Below are positions 43,111-52,034 of a stretch of 64,000 bases of DNA, piece after piece. Where the stretch lies: NCBI GenBank assembly GCA_963752325.1, contig CAVVXU010000010.1:1-64000 (forward strand), in the 5' to 3' direction. Numbering within the stretch: position 1 is the first letter of the stretch; every line of letters starts with the position of its first letter. Origin of the DNA: CAVTJL01 sp963752325 (GTDB taxonomy: Bacteria > Pseudomonadota > Alphaproteobacteria > Geminicoccales > Geminicoccaceae). Position numbers and translations under genes: made by a program. The notes under the pieces were generated by a model. That model searched no databases. It saw only the letters and a list, made by a program, of their open reading frames with translations, and was not told the DNA's origin.

Positions 43111-44619
43111 TCAGTAGCCATTGGCATCCGCTTCCGCTCTGAGCTTTTGAATCACGCGAGGCAGGGCGTTTGGCAGATCCTCTGCGACAAGCCCAAGGCC
43201 GAATTCCATCGCCGCCGCGCCGTGAAGCCAGACGCCGGCCGCTGCGCCTTCGAACGGCGCCATCCCCTGGGCCATCAAGGCGGCGACAAAGCCGGTCAGG
43301 ACATCGCCGCTGCCGCCGGTCGCGAGCTGAGCCGGGGCGTTGGCATTGATGATCGCGCGTCCATCTGGCGCAGCGATGACGGTATCGGGCCCTTTGAGCA
43401 CGACGACTGCCCCGCTCTGCTTGGCCGCGCCGCGCGTGCGTTCCAGCCTGTCGCCCTCAAAGTGAAACAGGCGCATGAATTCTCCCGCGTGCGGGGTCAG
43501 CACACAGGGGCCGTTGATTGCGCTGAACAGCTCTTCCGGCGCCTCGGCGAATGACGTCAATGCGTCGGCGTCCAGCACCGTCGCGCGTTTCGTCGCGAGC
43601 GCGTCCAGGACGCACCGGCGCGTCGATGCGCCTACGCCCGCGCCGGGACCGATCGCGATGACATTGCGACGCTTGTCGTCCAGCAATGCCTGCCATTCCG
43701 CCGTGTTCTGGAAACTGCGCACGATCGCGTTGGTCAAGGATGTGGCGTAGATGCTCCACACAGCGGCAGGCGCGGCGAGCGTCACCATGCCGGCGCCAGC
43801 GCGCGAGGCGGCGTGGACGCTCATGCGGCTTGCGCCGGTAATGGCCTCTCCGCCGAGGACCAGGACCTCGCCGCGCCTGTACTTGTAGCTTTCGGGCTCA
43901 GGCCATGGATAGCCGCCCAGCCATAGGCCGGGACCGTTCTCCCACGTGTTCGGGCCGATGGCGTCAAGCACGGACGCTGGAGTGCCGATGTCGGCCACCA
44001 CGACGTGGCCGCACAGCGCTCGTCCTGGATAGAGCAGATGCCCGGGCTTCTTGCGGAAGAAGGTGACCGTCAGGTCGGCCGACGCTGCGGCGCCGCGCAC
44101 GATCCCCGAGGCGCCGTCGAGGCCACTCGGGACATCGACCGCGCAGATCGGAATGCGGCGCGATTTCATGGCCTCGACGAGGATACCGGCCTCGCCATCC
44201 AATGGGCGGGAGAGTCCAGCGCCGAAAATCGCATCGACAATCACGCCAGCGCCTTCGAGGCTGTCGGGCGTGAATGGCGCGAGGTCGCCTTTCCACATGC
44301 TGGCGGCGAGAGCGGCGTCGCCGGAGAGGTTTTCGCGTGCGCCGAGCAGAGTCACTTTGACCGGCCACCCTGCCGCATCGAGGTGACGGGCGACGACAAA
44401 GCCATCGCCGCCATTGTTGCCCGGGCCGCACAGGACCGCGACTGGCCGCATCGACCAGCGCTCCCCGATGGCGACCGCGACGGCGCCGCCAGCCGCCTCC
44501 ATGAGCGCCATTCCACTGGCGCCGGCCGCCTCGGCCGCGCGATCAGCCTCACCCATCTGGGCGGGCGTCAGTAGCGCGAGGTCACCATGTTCGAATGTAA
44601 CTTGAGTGATCATGGCCAT
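43111..44619 (-). CDS. nnr: Bifunctional NAD(P)H-hydrate epimerase/dehydratase
   Basis: 502-residue fusion repairing damaged NAD(P)HX. Residues about 20-215 are the epimerase (YjeF_N) domain: VAVLCGPGNNGGDGFVVARH and ICAVDVPSGLDG. Residues about 230-495 are the ADP- or ATP-dependent dehydratase: YRRGEVLVLGGEAITGASRM, VIAIGPGAGVGA, CVLTPHAGEFMRLF and LATGGSGDVLTGFVAALMAQG. All signatures are intact. ATGs at 44619 and 44613 are both possible. Placing cofactor repair in front of alcohol dehydrogenase and beside transhydrogenase suggests NADH homeostasis is a theme of the island. A promoter motif variant lies 47 bases upstream. Confidence 0.93.
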   Translation of the reverse strand: MAMITQVTFEHGDLALLTPAQMGEADRAAEAAGASGMALMEAAGGAVAVAIGERWSMRPVAVLCGPGNNGGDGFVVARHLDAAGWPVKVTLLGARENLSGDAALAASMWKGDLAPFTPDSLEGAGVIVDAIFGAGLSRPLDGEAGILVEAMKSRRIPICAVDVPSGLDGASGIVRGAAASADLTVTFFRKKPGHLLYPGRALCGHVVVADIGTPASVLDAIGPNTWENGPGLWLGGYPWPEPESYKYRRGEVLVLGGEAITGASRMSVHAASRAGAGMVTLAAPAAVWSIYATSLTNAIVRSFQNTAEWQALLDDKRRNVIAIGPGAGVGASTRRCVLDALATKRATVLDADALTSFAEAPEELFSAINGPCVLTPHAGEFMRLFHFEGDRLERTRGAAKQSGAVVVLKGPDTVIAAPDGRAIINANAPAQLATGGSGDVLTGFVAALMAQGMAPFEGAAAGVWLHGAAAMEFGLGLVAEDLPNALPRVIQKLRAEADANGY

Positions 44620-44634
44620 CCACCGGAAAGCACC

Positions 44635-44677
44635 ACGATGGCCGCCATTGTCACCGGTGGGCAGGATCGGAATCTAC
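44635..44677 (-). promoter_or_regulatory. FixJ-like box variant before nnr
   Basis: On the minus strand, CTGAGTAGATTCCGATCC: one mismatch from the 11-mer (44667-44677). CATCGT starts 27 bases after it, in the same place as the -10-like boxes of other copies. It is part of a divergent promoter region with the variant at 44751. Confidence 0.5.
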
Positions 44678-44750
44678 TCAGCAGAAGGCGCTTCAGAAGC
44701 GCCCGTCGTCCAAGGTGACATCAGTGCAGGGGTTCCGTGCCCTGCCGTAG

Positions 44751-44792
44751 GTATTTTCCGAGGCTGGCGGGGCTACGCGTCTGGCGGATAGG
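44751..44792 (+). promoter_or_regulatory. FixJ-like box variant before the second alcohol dehydrogenase
   Basis: GTAGGTATTTTCCGAGG: one mismatch from the 11-mer (44751-44761). GATAGG starts 26 bases after it. It lies 104 bases before the alcohol dehydrogenase start. Together with the minus-strand copy it makes a divergent pair about 75 bases apart. Confidence 0.5.
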
Positions 44793-44865
44793 CTCCAGCC
44801 CCAGATCGGTCTGAACCGCGCCGAGTTTCGCGATATCTGCTTATCGGCCGCAAAAGTGAAGGCCC

Positions 44866-45906
44866 ATGATGAAAGCCCTCGTCTATCACGGCCCTGGCAA
44901 GAAGGCCTGGGAAGAGCATGCCAGGCCGACGGTGATCGACCCGACCGACGCCATCGTCCGGGTCACCAAGACCACCATCTGCGGCACTGATCTGCATATC
45001 CTCAAAGGGGACCTCGCCAGCTGCAAGCCGGGCCGCATCCTCGGCCATGAAGGCGTCGGCGTCATCGACGGCGTCGGGCCGGCGGTCACCGCCTTTAAGG
45101 CTGGCGACAAGGTGCTGATCTCCTGCGTGAGCGCCTGCGGAAAGTGCGAATACTGCCGCAGGGGAATGTTCTCGCACTGCACGACGGGCGGCTGGATCCT
45201 CGGCAACACGATAGACGGAACCCAGGCCGAGTTCGTCCGCACGCCCCACGCCGACACCAGCCTCTATCCGATCCCGGAGGGTGCCGATGAAGAGGCGCTG
45301 GTGATGCTCAGCGACATCCTCCCGACCGGCTTTGAATGCGGCGTGCTGAACGGCAAGGTCCAGCCTGGAGCGACCGTGGCCATCGTCGGCTCGGGACCGA
45401 TCGGTCTGGCAGCATTGCTCACCGCCCAGTTCTATTCACCCGCCGAGATCATCATGATCGACCTCGACGACAACCGCCTGGCGGTCGCCAAGCGCTTCGG
45501 CGCGACCCGGACCATCAACAGCACCGACGGCAAGGCTGTCGAAGCCTTGATGAAGCTGACCCACGACAAGGGTGTCGATACCGCCATCGAGGCGGTCGGC
45601 ATCCCGGCCACCTTCGAGATGTGCGAGCAGATCATCGCGCCTGGCGGGGTCATCGCCAACATCGGCGTGCACGGCGTGCAGGTGGCTCTCCATCTTGAGC
45701 GCCTCTGGGACCGCAATATCAGCATCACCACACGGCTGGTCGATACGACCTCGACGCCGATGCTGCTCGAGGTCCTCGGCGCTCACAAGATCGACCCGAC
45801 CCTGCTGATCACGCACCGCTTCAAGTTCGGCGACATCCTCGAGGCTTACGAGACCTTCGGCAACGCCGCCAACACCAAGGCGCTGAAGGTGCTCATCGAA
45901 GCCTAG
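44866..45906 (+). CDS. Zinc-dependent alcohol dehydrogenase family protein
   Basis: 346-residue medium-chain dehydrogenase. The catalytic zinc site is TTICGTDLHILKGD (Cys) with LGHEGVGVI (His, Glu). The structural zinc cysteines are in CVSACGKCEYCRRGMFSHC. The cofactor loop is VAIVGSGPIGLAALL, with Asp in IDLDDNRL favouring NAD. It belongs to the broad threonine/butanediol/formaldehyde-type dehydrogenase group; substrate is uncertain. It is followed after 63 bases by an aldehyde dehydrogenase, a pairing that oxidises an alcohol to an acid or, in reverse, disposes of reducing power. It differs clearly from the ADHs at 42.1 and 50.5 kb. Confidence 0.88.
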   Translation: MMKALVYHGPGKKAWEEHARPTVIDPTDAIVRVTKTTICGTDLHILKGDLASCKPGRILGHEGVGVIDGVGPAVTAFKAGDKVLISCVSACGKCEYCRRGMFSHCTTGGWILGNTIDGTQAEFVRTPHADTSLYPIPEGADEEALVMLSDILPTGFECGVLNGKVQPGATVAIVGSGPIGLAALLTAQFYSPAEIIMIDLDDNRLAVAKRFGATRTINSTDGKAVEALMKLTHDKGVDTAIEAVGIPATFEMCEQIIAPGGVIANIGVHGVQVALHLERLWDRNISITTRLVDTTSTPMLLEVLGAHKIDPTLLITHRFKFGDILEAYETFGNAANTKALKVLIEA

Positions 45907-45969
45907 GGACGCTTCCAACCCCGTCATCGGGGGCTACCGACATTCGACAGTGAAAAGAGGGACGACACC

Positions 45970-47353
45970 ATGACCTACCAGAGCCTCAGCCCCTTTGACG
46001 GCAAGCTGATCAAGGGTTTCGACGACATCAGCGCCGCGGAATGTGAGGCCAAGCTGGCGGCGGCCCAGACCTGCTTCGAGACCTGGCGGCACAAGACCTA
46101 TGCCGAGCGGGCGGTGATCATCGCCAAGGCCGCCCAGCTGCTGCACGAGCAGGCCGATGCCTTCGCCCACACCATGACCTTGGAAATGGGCAAGCGGATC
46201 GGCGAAGCCCGTGGCGAGGTGGAGTTCAGCTCCAGAATACTCGCCTACTACGCCAAGAACGCCGAACGATTCCTGGCTCCGGTCAAGCTCAACCCGACAG
46301 TCGGCGAGGCGCATATGGAAAGCAGCCCGATCGGGGTGATCTTCGGCGTGGAGCCATGGAATTTTCCCTATTACCAGCTCGCGCGGATTGCCGGGCCTCA
46401 CCTGATGGCAGGCAATACGCTGGTGGTAAAGCATGCCGGCATCGTGCCGCAATGCGCTCTGGCGTTCGAAAAGCTGTTGCTCGACGCCGGCGCGCCGATC
46501 GGCCTCTACACGAACCTGTTCATCTCCCATGAGCAGTCCGAGCAGGTCGTCGACGACCCACGCGTCAAGGGCGTCTGCCTGACCGGCAGCGTCGCAGGCG
46601 GGTCAAGGAATCGCCGCGCGCGCCGGAAGGAACGTCAAGATCTCGTCCATGGAGCTTGGCGGCAGCGATGCCTTCATCGTGCTCGAGGACGCTGACCTCG
46701 ACCACACCATCCCCTGGGCAGTGTGGGGCCGGATGTACAACACCGGTCAGACCTGCTGCGCGGCCAAGCGCTTCATCGTGGTCGACTCGATCGCCGACAA
46801 GTTCCTGGAGCGGTTCCAGGCGGCGCTGACCGCTCTGAAGGCCGGCGACCCGATGGACGAGAAGACCACGCTCGGCCCGCTGTCCAGCGAGGGGGCTCTG
46901 CTGCAGCTCCTCGATCAGGTCGATGACGCCGTCGCCAAGGGTGCCAAGCTCCTGATGGGCGGCAAGCGTATCGATCGGCCCGGCTCCTATATGCAGCCCT
47001 CGATACTGACGGACATCAAGCCGGAAAACCCCGCCTTCCGGGACGAGTTCTTTGGCCCGGTCGCCCTCTTCATGCGGGTGAAGGATGAGGATGCGGCCAT
47101 CGCCCTGGCCAATGATTCCGATTTCGGCCTGGGCGGCTCGGTCTGGACCAAGGACACCGCCCGGGGGCAGCACCTCGCCAGCCGCGTGGAGACCGGGATG
47201 ATGTTCGTCAACAACATCGACTGGTCCGACGCCGAGCTTCCCTTCGGCGGCATCAAGAATTCCGGCTACGGCCGCGAGCTCGGCGACATGGGCATCCAGG
47301 AGTTCGTGAACAAGAAATTGGTGCGCACCGCGACCATGCACGCTCCGGCCTAA
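45970..47353 (+). CDS. NAD(P)-dependent aldehyde/succinate-semialdehyde dehydrogenase, one frameshift
   Basis: About 460 residues. The first part (MTYQSLSPFDGKLIKGFDD, MTLEMGKRIGEARGEV, GVIFGVEPWNFPYYQ, VKGVCLTGSVA) and the second (ISSMELGGSDAFIVLEDADL, YNTGQTCCAAKRFIV with the catalytic Cys, DEFFGPVALFMRVKDED, ELPFGGIKNSGYGRE) join across a one-base insertion at about 46599 inside the NAD-binding glycine motif. Removing one G from GGCGGG restores AGQGIAARAGRN. It is closest to GabD-type succinate-semialdehyde dehydrogenases, whose range is wide. The frameshift falls in a G-run, so a base-calling error is likely. It is paired with the upstream alcohol dehydrogenase. Confidence 0.88.
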
Positions 47354-47411
47354 ACCGGATCGGCCGCAACTCGGTCAGGCGAGGGTGTCGCTACGGCACC
47401 CTCGCTCCGCG

Positions 47412-47422
47412 CTACTTTCCGA
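47412..47422 (+). promoter_or_regulatory. Weak motif variant before pntAA
   Basis: CTACTTTCCGA, two mismatches from GTAGTTTCCGA, 14 bases before the pntAA start. It is too close to the start codon to act like the others and has no -10-like box downstream. It may be a decayed copy or chance. Confidence 0.25.
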
Positions 47423-47436
47423 GAACTGGAACCACC

Positions 47437-48600
47437 ATGTACGTCAACGTCGCCGTCCTGAAGGAGACCCAGCCGAACGAACGGCGCGTCGCCCTTACGC
47501 CCTCGGTCGTCCCCAAGCTGATCAAGCTGGGCGCCAGGCTGCATATGCAGGCCGGCGCGGGCGAGGCGATCAAGCTCGCGGACTGCGCCTTCAAGGATGT
47601 CGCCATCCTCGATGATCGCGCCTTGATGGTGGCCGACGCCGACGTGGTGTTGGCCGTGCAGCCGCCGGCTCTGGCGGTGATCGACGCCATGAAGCCGGGC
47701 GCGATCCTGGTCTGCTTCATCTATGCGGCGAACGAGCCGGAGCTGGTGAAGCGGCTCCTGGCGAAGAAGATCACCTGCTTCGCCATGGAGCGCATCCCGC
47801 GCATCTCGCGGGCGCAGTCCATGGACGCCCTGTCGAGCCAATCGGCGCTGGCGGGCTACTACGCGGTTGCGCTCGGCATGACCCACATGGCCGGCGTCCT
47901 GCCCAAGATCACCTCAGCTGCGGGCGTCATCGGCCCGGCCAAGGTTATGGTTATGGGGTTGGGCGTTGCGGGTCTCGAAGCCATCGCGACCGCCCAGCGG
48001 CTCGGTGCGGTTGTGGAAGGCTATGACATCCGTCCGGCCACCAAGGAGCAGGCCCTGTCCCTGGGCGCCACCTTCGTCGACACCGGCGTCGACGCCACCG
48101 GCAAGGGCGGCTACGCGCGCGCCCTCACGCCCGAGGAAAAGGCCAAGGTCGATGCGGTGCTGACCGTGCATATCCAAGGCTCGGACCTGATCATCACCAC
48201 GGCGGCGATTCCCGGCAAAGCGTCGCCCAAACTGATCAGCAAGGCGCAGGTGGCGGGCATGAAGGCCGGTGCCGTCATCGTCGACCTCTCCGCCGAGGGC
48301 GGCGGCAACTGCGAGGACACCCGACCTGGCGAGACCGCGCAGGTTGGCGACGTCACGATCGTTGCGCCCCTGAACGTCCCCTCGCTGCTCGGCGCCGACG
48401 CGAGCGAGCTCTACGCGAAGAACCAATTCAATCTGCTGGCGCTGATGCTCAAGGACAACATCATCACCATCGACTGGACCGATGAGGTCATCGCCAAGAC
48501 CGTCCTGACCCGCGACGGCAAGCTCTGCGACACGGAAGCCGAGCCGGACGATGGCACGAAGGCCAAAGCCTCCACATCATCACCCGCGAAAGCGGCTTGA
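47437..48600 (+). CDS. pntAA: NAD(P) transhydrogenase subunit alpha, part 1
   Basis: 387-residue soluble NAD(H)-binding domain I of proton-translocating transhydrogenase. Features: MYVNVAVLKETQPNERRVALTP at the start, RAQSMDALSSQSALAGYYAV, the nucleotide fold VMVMGLGVAGLEAIATAQRLGA, and the mobile-loop region before IVDLSAEGGGNCEDT. A C-terminal tail (GTKAKASTSSPAKAA) replaces the fused membrane part present in enterobacteria, so this is the split three-gene form typical of alphaproteobacteria. It heads pntAA-pntAB-pntB-adh. The enzyme uses the proton gradient to make NADPH from NADH, or the reverse. Confidence 0.95.
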   Translation: MYVNVAVLKETQPNERRVALTPSVVPKLIKLGARLHMQAGAGEAIKLADCAFKDVAILDDRALMVADADVVLAVQPPALAVIDAMKPGAILVCFIYAANEPELVKRLLAKKITCFAMERIPRISRAQSMDALSSQSALAGYYAVALGMTHMAGVLPKITSAAGVIGPAKVMVMGLGVAGLEAIATAQRLGAVVEGYDIRPATKEQALSLGATFVDTGVDATGKGGYARALTPEEKAKVDAVLTVHIQGSDLIITTAAIPGKASPKLISKAQVAGMKAGAVIVDLSAEGGGNCEDTRPGETAQVGDVTIVAPLNVPSLLGADASELYAKNQFNLLALMLKDNIITIDWTDEVIAKTVLTRDGKLCDTEAEPDDGTKAKASTSSPAKAA

Positions 48601-48619
48601 GAACGATCGGACCCCAGCG

Positions 48620-48970
48620 ATGAATTTCGACATAGCCATGACCGGGTTTGTCGCCCTGTACATCTTCATGCTCGCCGCCTTCGCCGGCTGGGTGATCATC
48701 GGCAATGTGCCGGCGATCCTGCATACGCCGCTGATGTCCGGCTCCAACTTCGTCCACGGTATCGTGGTGGTCGGCGGCCTCTACGCCCTGTTCAACGCCA
48801 CCACCCCGCTCGAGCAGGGGATCGGCTTCTTCGCCGTGCTGCTCGGGGCCGGAAACGCCGCCGGCGGATACGCCGTCACCGATCGCATGCTGGCCATGTT
48901 CAAGACCAGCGACGCCAAGCCCAAGCCCGCCCACGGTCACGCTCGGGTCCATCATCTGAAGAAGAGCTGA
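48620..48970 (+). CDS. pntAB: NAD(P) transhydrogenase subunit alpha, part 2
   Basis: 116 residues, the small membrane part of the alpha subunit, with three to four helices (TGFVALYIFMLAAFAGWVII, VHGIVVVGGLYALF, GIGFFAVLLGAGNAAGGYAV) and a typical RMLAMFK near the end, followed by a short His/Lys-rich tail (PAHGHARVHHLKKS) not common in the family. The start at 48620 lies 19 bases after the pntAA stop, preceded by a weak purine stretch. It forms the proton channel with PntB. Confidence 0.93.
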   Translation: MNFDIAMTGFVALYIFMLAAFAGWVIIGNVPAILHTPLMSGSNFVHGIVVVGGLYALFNATTPLEQGIGFFAVLLGAGNAAGGYAVTDRMLAMFKTSDAKPKPAHGHARVHHLKKS

Positions 48971-48978
48971 GGCCCGCC

Positions 48979-50457
48979 ATGTTCACCCTCGACATCCTCA
49001 CCCCCGCCATGCTCACCCTGGTTTCCCAAATCGTCATCGGCTGCACCGATCTTTGTGCGGCCTTTCTGTTCATGTTCGGCCTGAAGCGCATGTCTTCGCC
49101 GGCGACGGCGCCATCGGGCATCCGTGTCGCGGGACTGGGCATGATCGCCGCGGTGGCGGCGAGTTTCCTCTACGTGTTTACCGTCGACGCCGCGGCGCGG
49201 CCGCACATGTTGGTCAATATCGGCCTCGCCATAACCGCTTTGCTGATCGGCGGCGTGGGGGCTTGGTTTGTCGGGCGCAAGGTCGCCATGACGGCCATGC
49301 CGCAGATGGTGGCGATCTACAACGGCATGGGCGGCGGGGCCGCAGGCTCGATCGCCGCGGTCGAGCTCTTCGGCGGTCGCACCCAGGGGGCCACGCAGCT
49401 GGTCGTGACCCTGGTGGGCGGCCTGATCGGGGCAGTCTCGCTCTCCGGTTCCGTTGTCGCCTGGGCCAAGCTCGATGGCGTCATCAAAAAGCCTTTGCGC
49501 GTGAAGGGCCAGCAGTTCGCCAATGCGGCGGTCATGGCGGCGACGCTCGCCGTCGCGGGCGTGACTTTGGCGTCCGCCCTGGGCGTCGGCGGCCTGTTGC
49601 TGACCACGCCGACCTGGATCTGGATCTTCTTCGCCTGCGCCCTGGCGTTCGGGGTGCTGATGACCTTGCCGATCGGCGGCGCCGACATGCCGGTGGTGAT
49701 CTCCATCTACAACGCCTTAACCGGCCTCGCCGTGGGGCTGGGGGGGTTCGTGCTTCAAAACCCGGCGCTGATGATCGCCGGCACGGTGGTGGGCGCCGCG
49801 GGCCTGCTTTTGACGGTGATCATGGCCAAGGCGATGAACCGCTCCATCGCCAATGTGCTGTTCACCAACTTCGGGACCGTGGCCAAGGCCAAGCCCGGCG
49901 CCATCCAGGGCAGCGAGCGGCCGACGAGTGCGTCAGACGCCGCCATCAAGATGCGATACGCCAGCAGTGTCATCATCGTGCCCGGCTACGGCCTTGCGGC
50001 GGCCCGCGCCCAGCAGAAGCTCTATGAATTCGTCAAGCTGCTGCTGGCGGCGAAGGTTTCCGTCAAATTCGCCATCCACCCGGTGGCCGGACGGATGCCC
50101 GGTCAGATGGACGTGCTGCTGGCCGAGGCCGGCGTGCCCTACGACATGATCTTCCAGCTCGAGGACATCAACGACGACTTCGCTACGACCGACGTCACGC
50201 TGGTCATCGGTGCCAACGACGTCGTCAACCCGGCGGCGCGCACCGACAAGTCGTCTCCCATCTTCGGCATGCCCATCCTCAACGCCGACAAGGCCGAGCA
50301 GGTCTATGTGGTCAAACGCGGCCAGGGAAAAGGCTACTCGGGCATCGTCAACGCCCTGTTCTACTCACCCAACTGCAACATGGTCTTCGGCGACGCCCAG
50401 GCCGTCTTGGTCAAGATGATCGAGGCCGTGAGGGGCCTTGGCGCCGCCGCAGCCTGA
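48979..50457 (+). CDS. pntB: NAD(P) transhydrogenase subunit beta
   Basis: 492-residue beta subunit. The N-terminal half holds eight or nine membrane helices including IYNGMGGGAAGSIAAVEL and ADMPVVISIYNALTGLAVGLGGFVL, with the conserved channel Asn/His region. The C-terminal NADP(H)-binding domain III has VIIVPGYGLAAARAQ, KFAIHPVAGRMPGQMDVLLA, VIGANDVVNPAAR and VVKRGQGKGYSGIVN. It is intact. It begins nine bases after pntAB and is followed 51 bases later by an alcohol dehydrogenase, so redox shuttling and alcohol metabolism appear co-expressed. Confidence 0.96.
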   Translation: MFTLDILTPAMLTLVSQIVIGCTDLCAAFLFMFGLKRMSSPATAPSGIRVAGLGMIAAVAASFLYVFTVDAAARPHMLVNIGLAITALLIGGVGAWFVGRKVAMTAMPQMVAIYNGMGGGAAGSIAAVELFGGRTQGATQLVVTLVGGLIGAVSLSGSVVAWAKLDGVIKKPLRVKGQQFANAAVMAATLAVAGVTLASALGVGGLLLTTPTWIWIFFACALAFGVLMTLPIGGADMPVVISIYNALTGLAVGLGGFVLQNPALMIAGTVVGAAGLLLTVIMAKAMNRSIANVLFTNFGTVAKAKPGAIQGSERPTSASDAAIKMRYASSVIIVPGYGLAAARAQQKLYEFVKLLLAAKVSVKFAIHPVAGRMPGQMDVLLAEAGVPYDMIFQLEDINDDFATTDVTLVIGANDVVNPAARTDKSSPIFGMPILNADKAEQVYVVKRGQGKGYSGIVNALFYSPNCNMVFGDAQAVLVKMIEAVRGLGAAAA

Positions 50458-50508
50458 TCCACGACGAGGCGAACTCGCCTGAACCCGAGCCCCGAAAGGG
50501 GGATCAAT

Positions 50509-51564
50509 ATGCCCACCAAGATGCAAGCCGCTGTCGTCACCGCGTTCAAGAAGCCGCTGGAGATTCGGGAATGGGACGTCCCGACGCCCGGCCCGGGCCA
50601 GATCCTGGTCAAGACCGAGGCCTGCGGCGTCTGCCACACCGATCTGCATGCCGCCAACGGCGACTGGCCGCTCAAGCCGACGCCGCCCTTCATTCCGGGT
50701 CACGAGGCGATTGGCATCGTCGTTGGGCTGGGCGCAGGCGTGACCATCGTCAAGGAGGGCGACCGCGTGGGCGTGCCCTGGCTCTACTCGGCCTGCGGTC
50801 ACTGTGAATACTGCCTGTCGGCTTGGGAGACCGTGTGCGCCGAGGCCGAGTTTGGCGGCTACACCAAGAACGGCGGCTTCGCCGAGTACGTCCTGGCCGA
50901 CCCCAACTATGTCGCGCACATCCCGAAAGGGCTCGGCCCCAAGGAAGCCGCGCCCCTGATCTGCGCCGGCATCACCACCTACAAGGGGATCAAGGAGACC
51001 GAGGCGAGACCTGGGGAATGGATCGCCATCTCCGGCTGCGGCGGTCTCGGTCACCTGGCGATCCAGTACGCCAAGGCCATGGGTCTGCTGGTCTGCGGCG
51101 TCGATATCGAGGACGGCAAGCTTGACCACGCCAAGCGGCTCGGCGCCGACCTGGTCATCAACGCCAAGACCGACGATCCAGCCGAAATCCTGAAAAAGGA
51201 AACCGGCGGCGGCGCGCACGGCGTGGTGATCACCGCGCCTTCGCTATCCGCGTTCAAGCAGGGCGTGGCGATGACGCGCAAGCACGGGATCTGCGTCCTG
51301 AACGGCCTGCCGCCCGGCGCCTTCCCCCTCGATATCTTCGACCTGGTGGCCAACTGCGTCACCGTGCGTGGCTCGTTTGTGGGCACGCGCAAGGACATGG
51401 CGGAGTGCCTCGACTTTGCGGCAAAAGGCAAGGTGAAGGCCGACATCGAGCTGCAGCCGCTTTCGTCGATCAACAAGATCTTCGAAAGGCTGGAACATGG
51501 CGACGTGCCGTCGCGCGTCGTGCTCGATTTCACGGACACGAAGAATGAAAAGGCCGCCGGTTAA
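50509..51564 (+). CDS. Zinc-dependent alcohol dehydrogenase (AdhP-like)
   Basis: 351-residue alcohol dehydrogenase of the AdhP/ethanol-propanol class. The catalytic zinc site is EACGVCHTDLHAANGDWP and IPGHEAIGIVVGLG. The structural zinc loop is YSACGHCEYCLSAWETVC. The cofactor motif is IAISGCGGLGHLAIQYAK, with Asp in VCGVDIEDGK for NAD. It is intact, with AAAGGGGGATC before the start. It is the last metabolic gene before the IS-rich tail. It could reduce acetaldehyde to ethanol or oxidise primary alcohols; direction cannot be told. Confidence 0.92.
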   Translation: MPTKMQAAVVTAFKKPLEIREWDVPTPGPGQILVKTEACGVCHTDLHAANGDWPLKPTPPFIPGHEAIGIVVGLGAGVTIVKEGDRVGVPWLYSACGHCEYCLSAWETVCAEAEFGGYTKNGGFAEYVLADPNYVAHIPKGLGPKEAAPLICAGITTYKGIKETEARPGEWIAISGCGGLGHLAIQYAKAMGLLVCGVDIEDGKLDHAKRLGADLVINAKTDDPAEILKKETGGGAHGVVITAPSLSAFKQGVAMTRKHGICVLNGLPPGAFPLDIFDLVANCVTVRGSFVGTRKDMAECLDFAAKGKVKADIELQPLSSINKIFERLEHGDVPSRVVLDFTDTKNEKAAG

Positions 51565-51605
51565 AACACGGATGCGGTCAGCCCGCTTCCGGTCCCGGCC
51601 GAACC

Positions 51606-52014
51606 CTAGCTGTCGAATCTGGGGAGGTTGTTCAGTCGTGTGACGGGTGGCCTGCCCTCGAGGGCCGAGTGTGGGCGTTGCCGTTGTTGGTCATGACGCG
51701 CTCGACGGTGACGCCGTGGGCGGCGAAGAAGGCGAGCGCGCGCATGAGAAAGGCGGCGCTTCCTCCTTGCGCTCGCTTGTCATGACCTCGGTATAGGCGA
51801 GCCGGGATGCGTCATCGACGGCCACGTGAACGAAGTCCCATCGGCGGCCAGCAGGCCCGCCGATCCACTCCCGAAGGGACCGGGGCCAAGAGGCCCCGGC
51901 GGACCAGCACCTCTGACGCTGTCGCGCCGGTTGCCGGTGACGCGGTGGCTCGGTCTCACGACGCGGCCGAGCTTTTTGGTGTCGACATGGATTGTCTGGC
52001 GTCAGGGCCCATGA
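51606..52014 (-). pseudogene. IS481-family transposase remnant
   Basis: Minus-strand pieces of an IS481/IS3-like integrase-core transposase: WIGGPAGRRWDFVHVAVDD (first catalytic Asp), TEVMTSERKEEA, then GVTVERVMTNNGNAH (second Asp changed to Asn by the pattern) joined at once to the far C-terminus LEGRPPVTRLNNLPRFDS. About 100 residues with the catalytic Glu are deleted, and frames change several times. It is not functional. Confidence 0.75.
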
Positions 52015-52034
52015 GACATTGTGGCATGGTTGAA

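Noticed and set aside
44812..44831. TGAACCGCGCCGAGTTTCGC, similar to the IS3-type end at 40296
   Set aside because: It diverges after about 17 bases and has no transposase or partner end. It may be a solo relic, but support is too thin.
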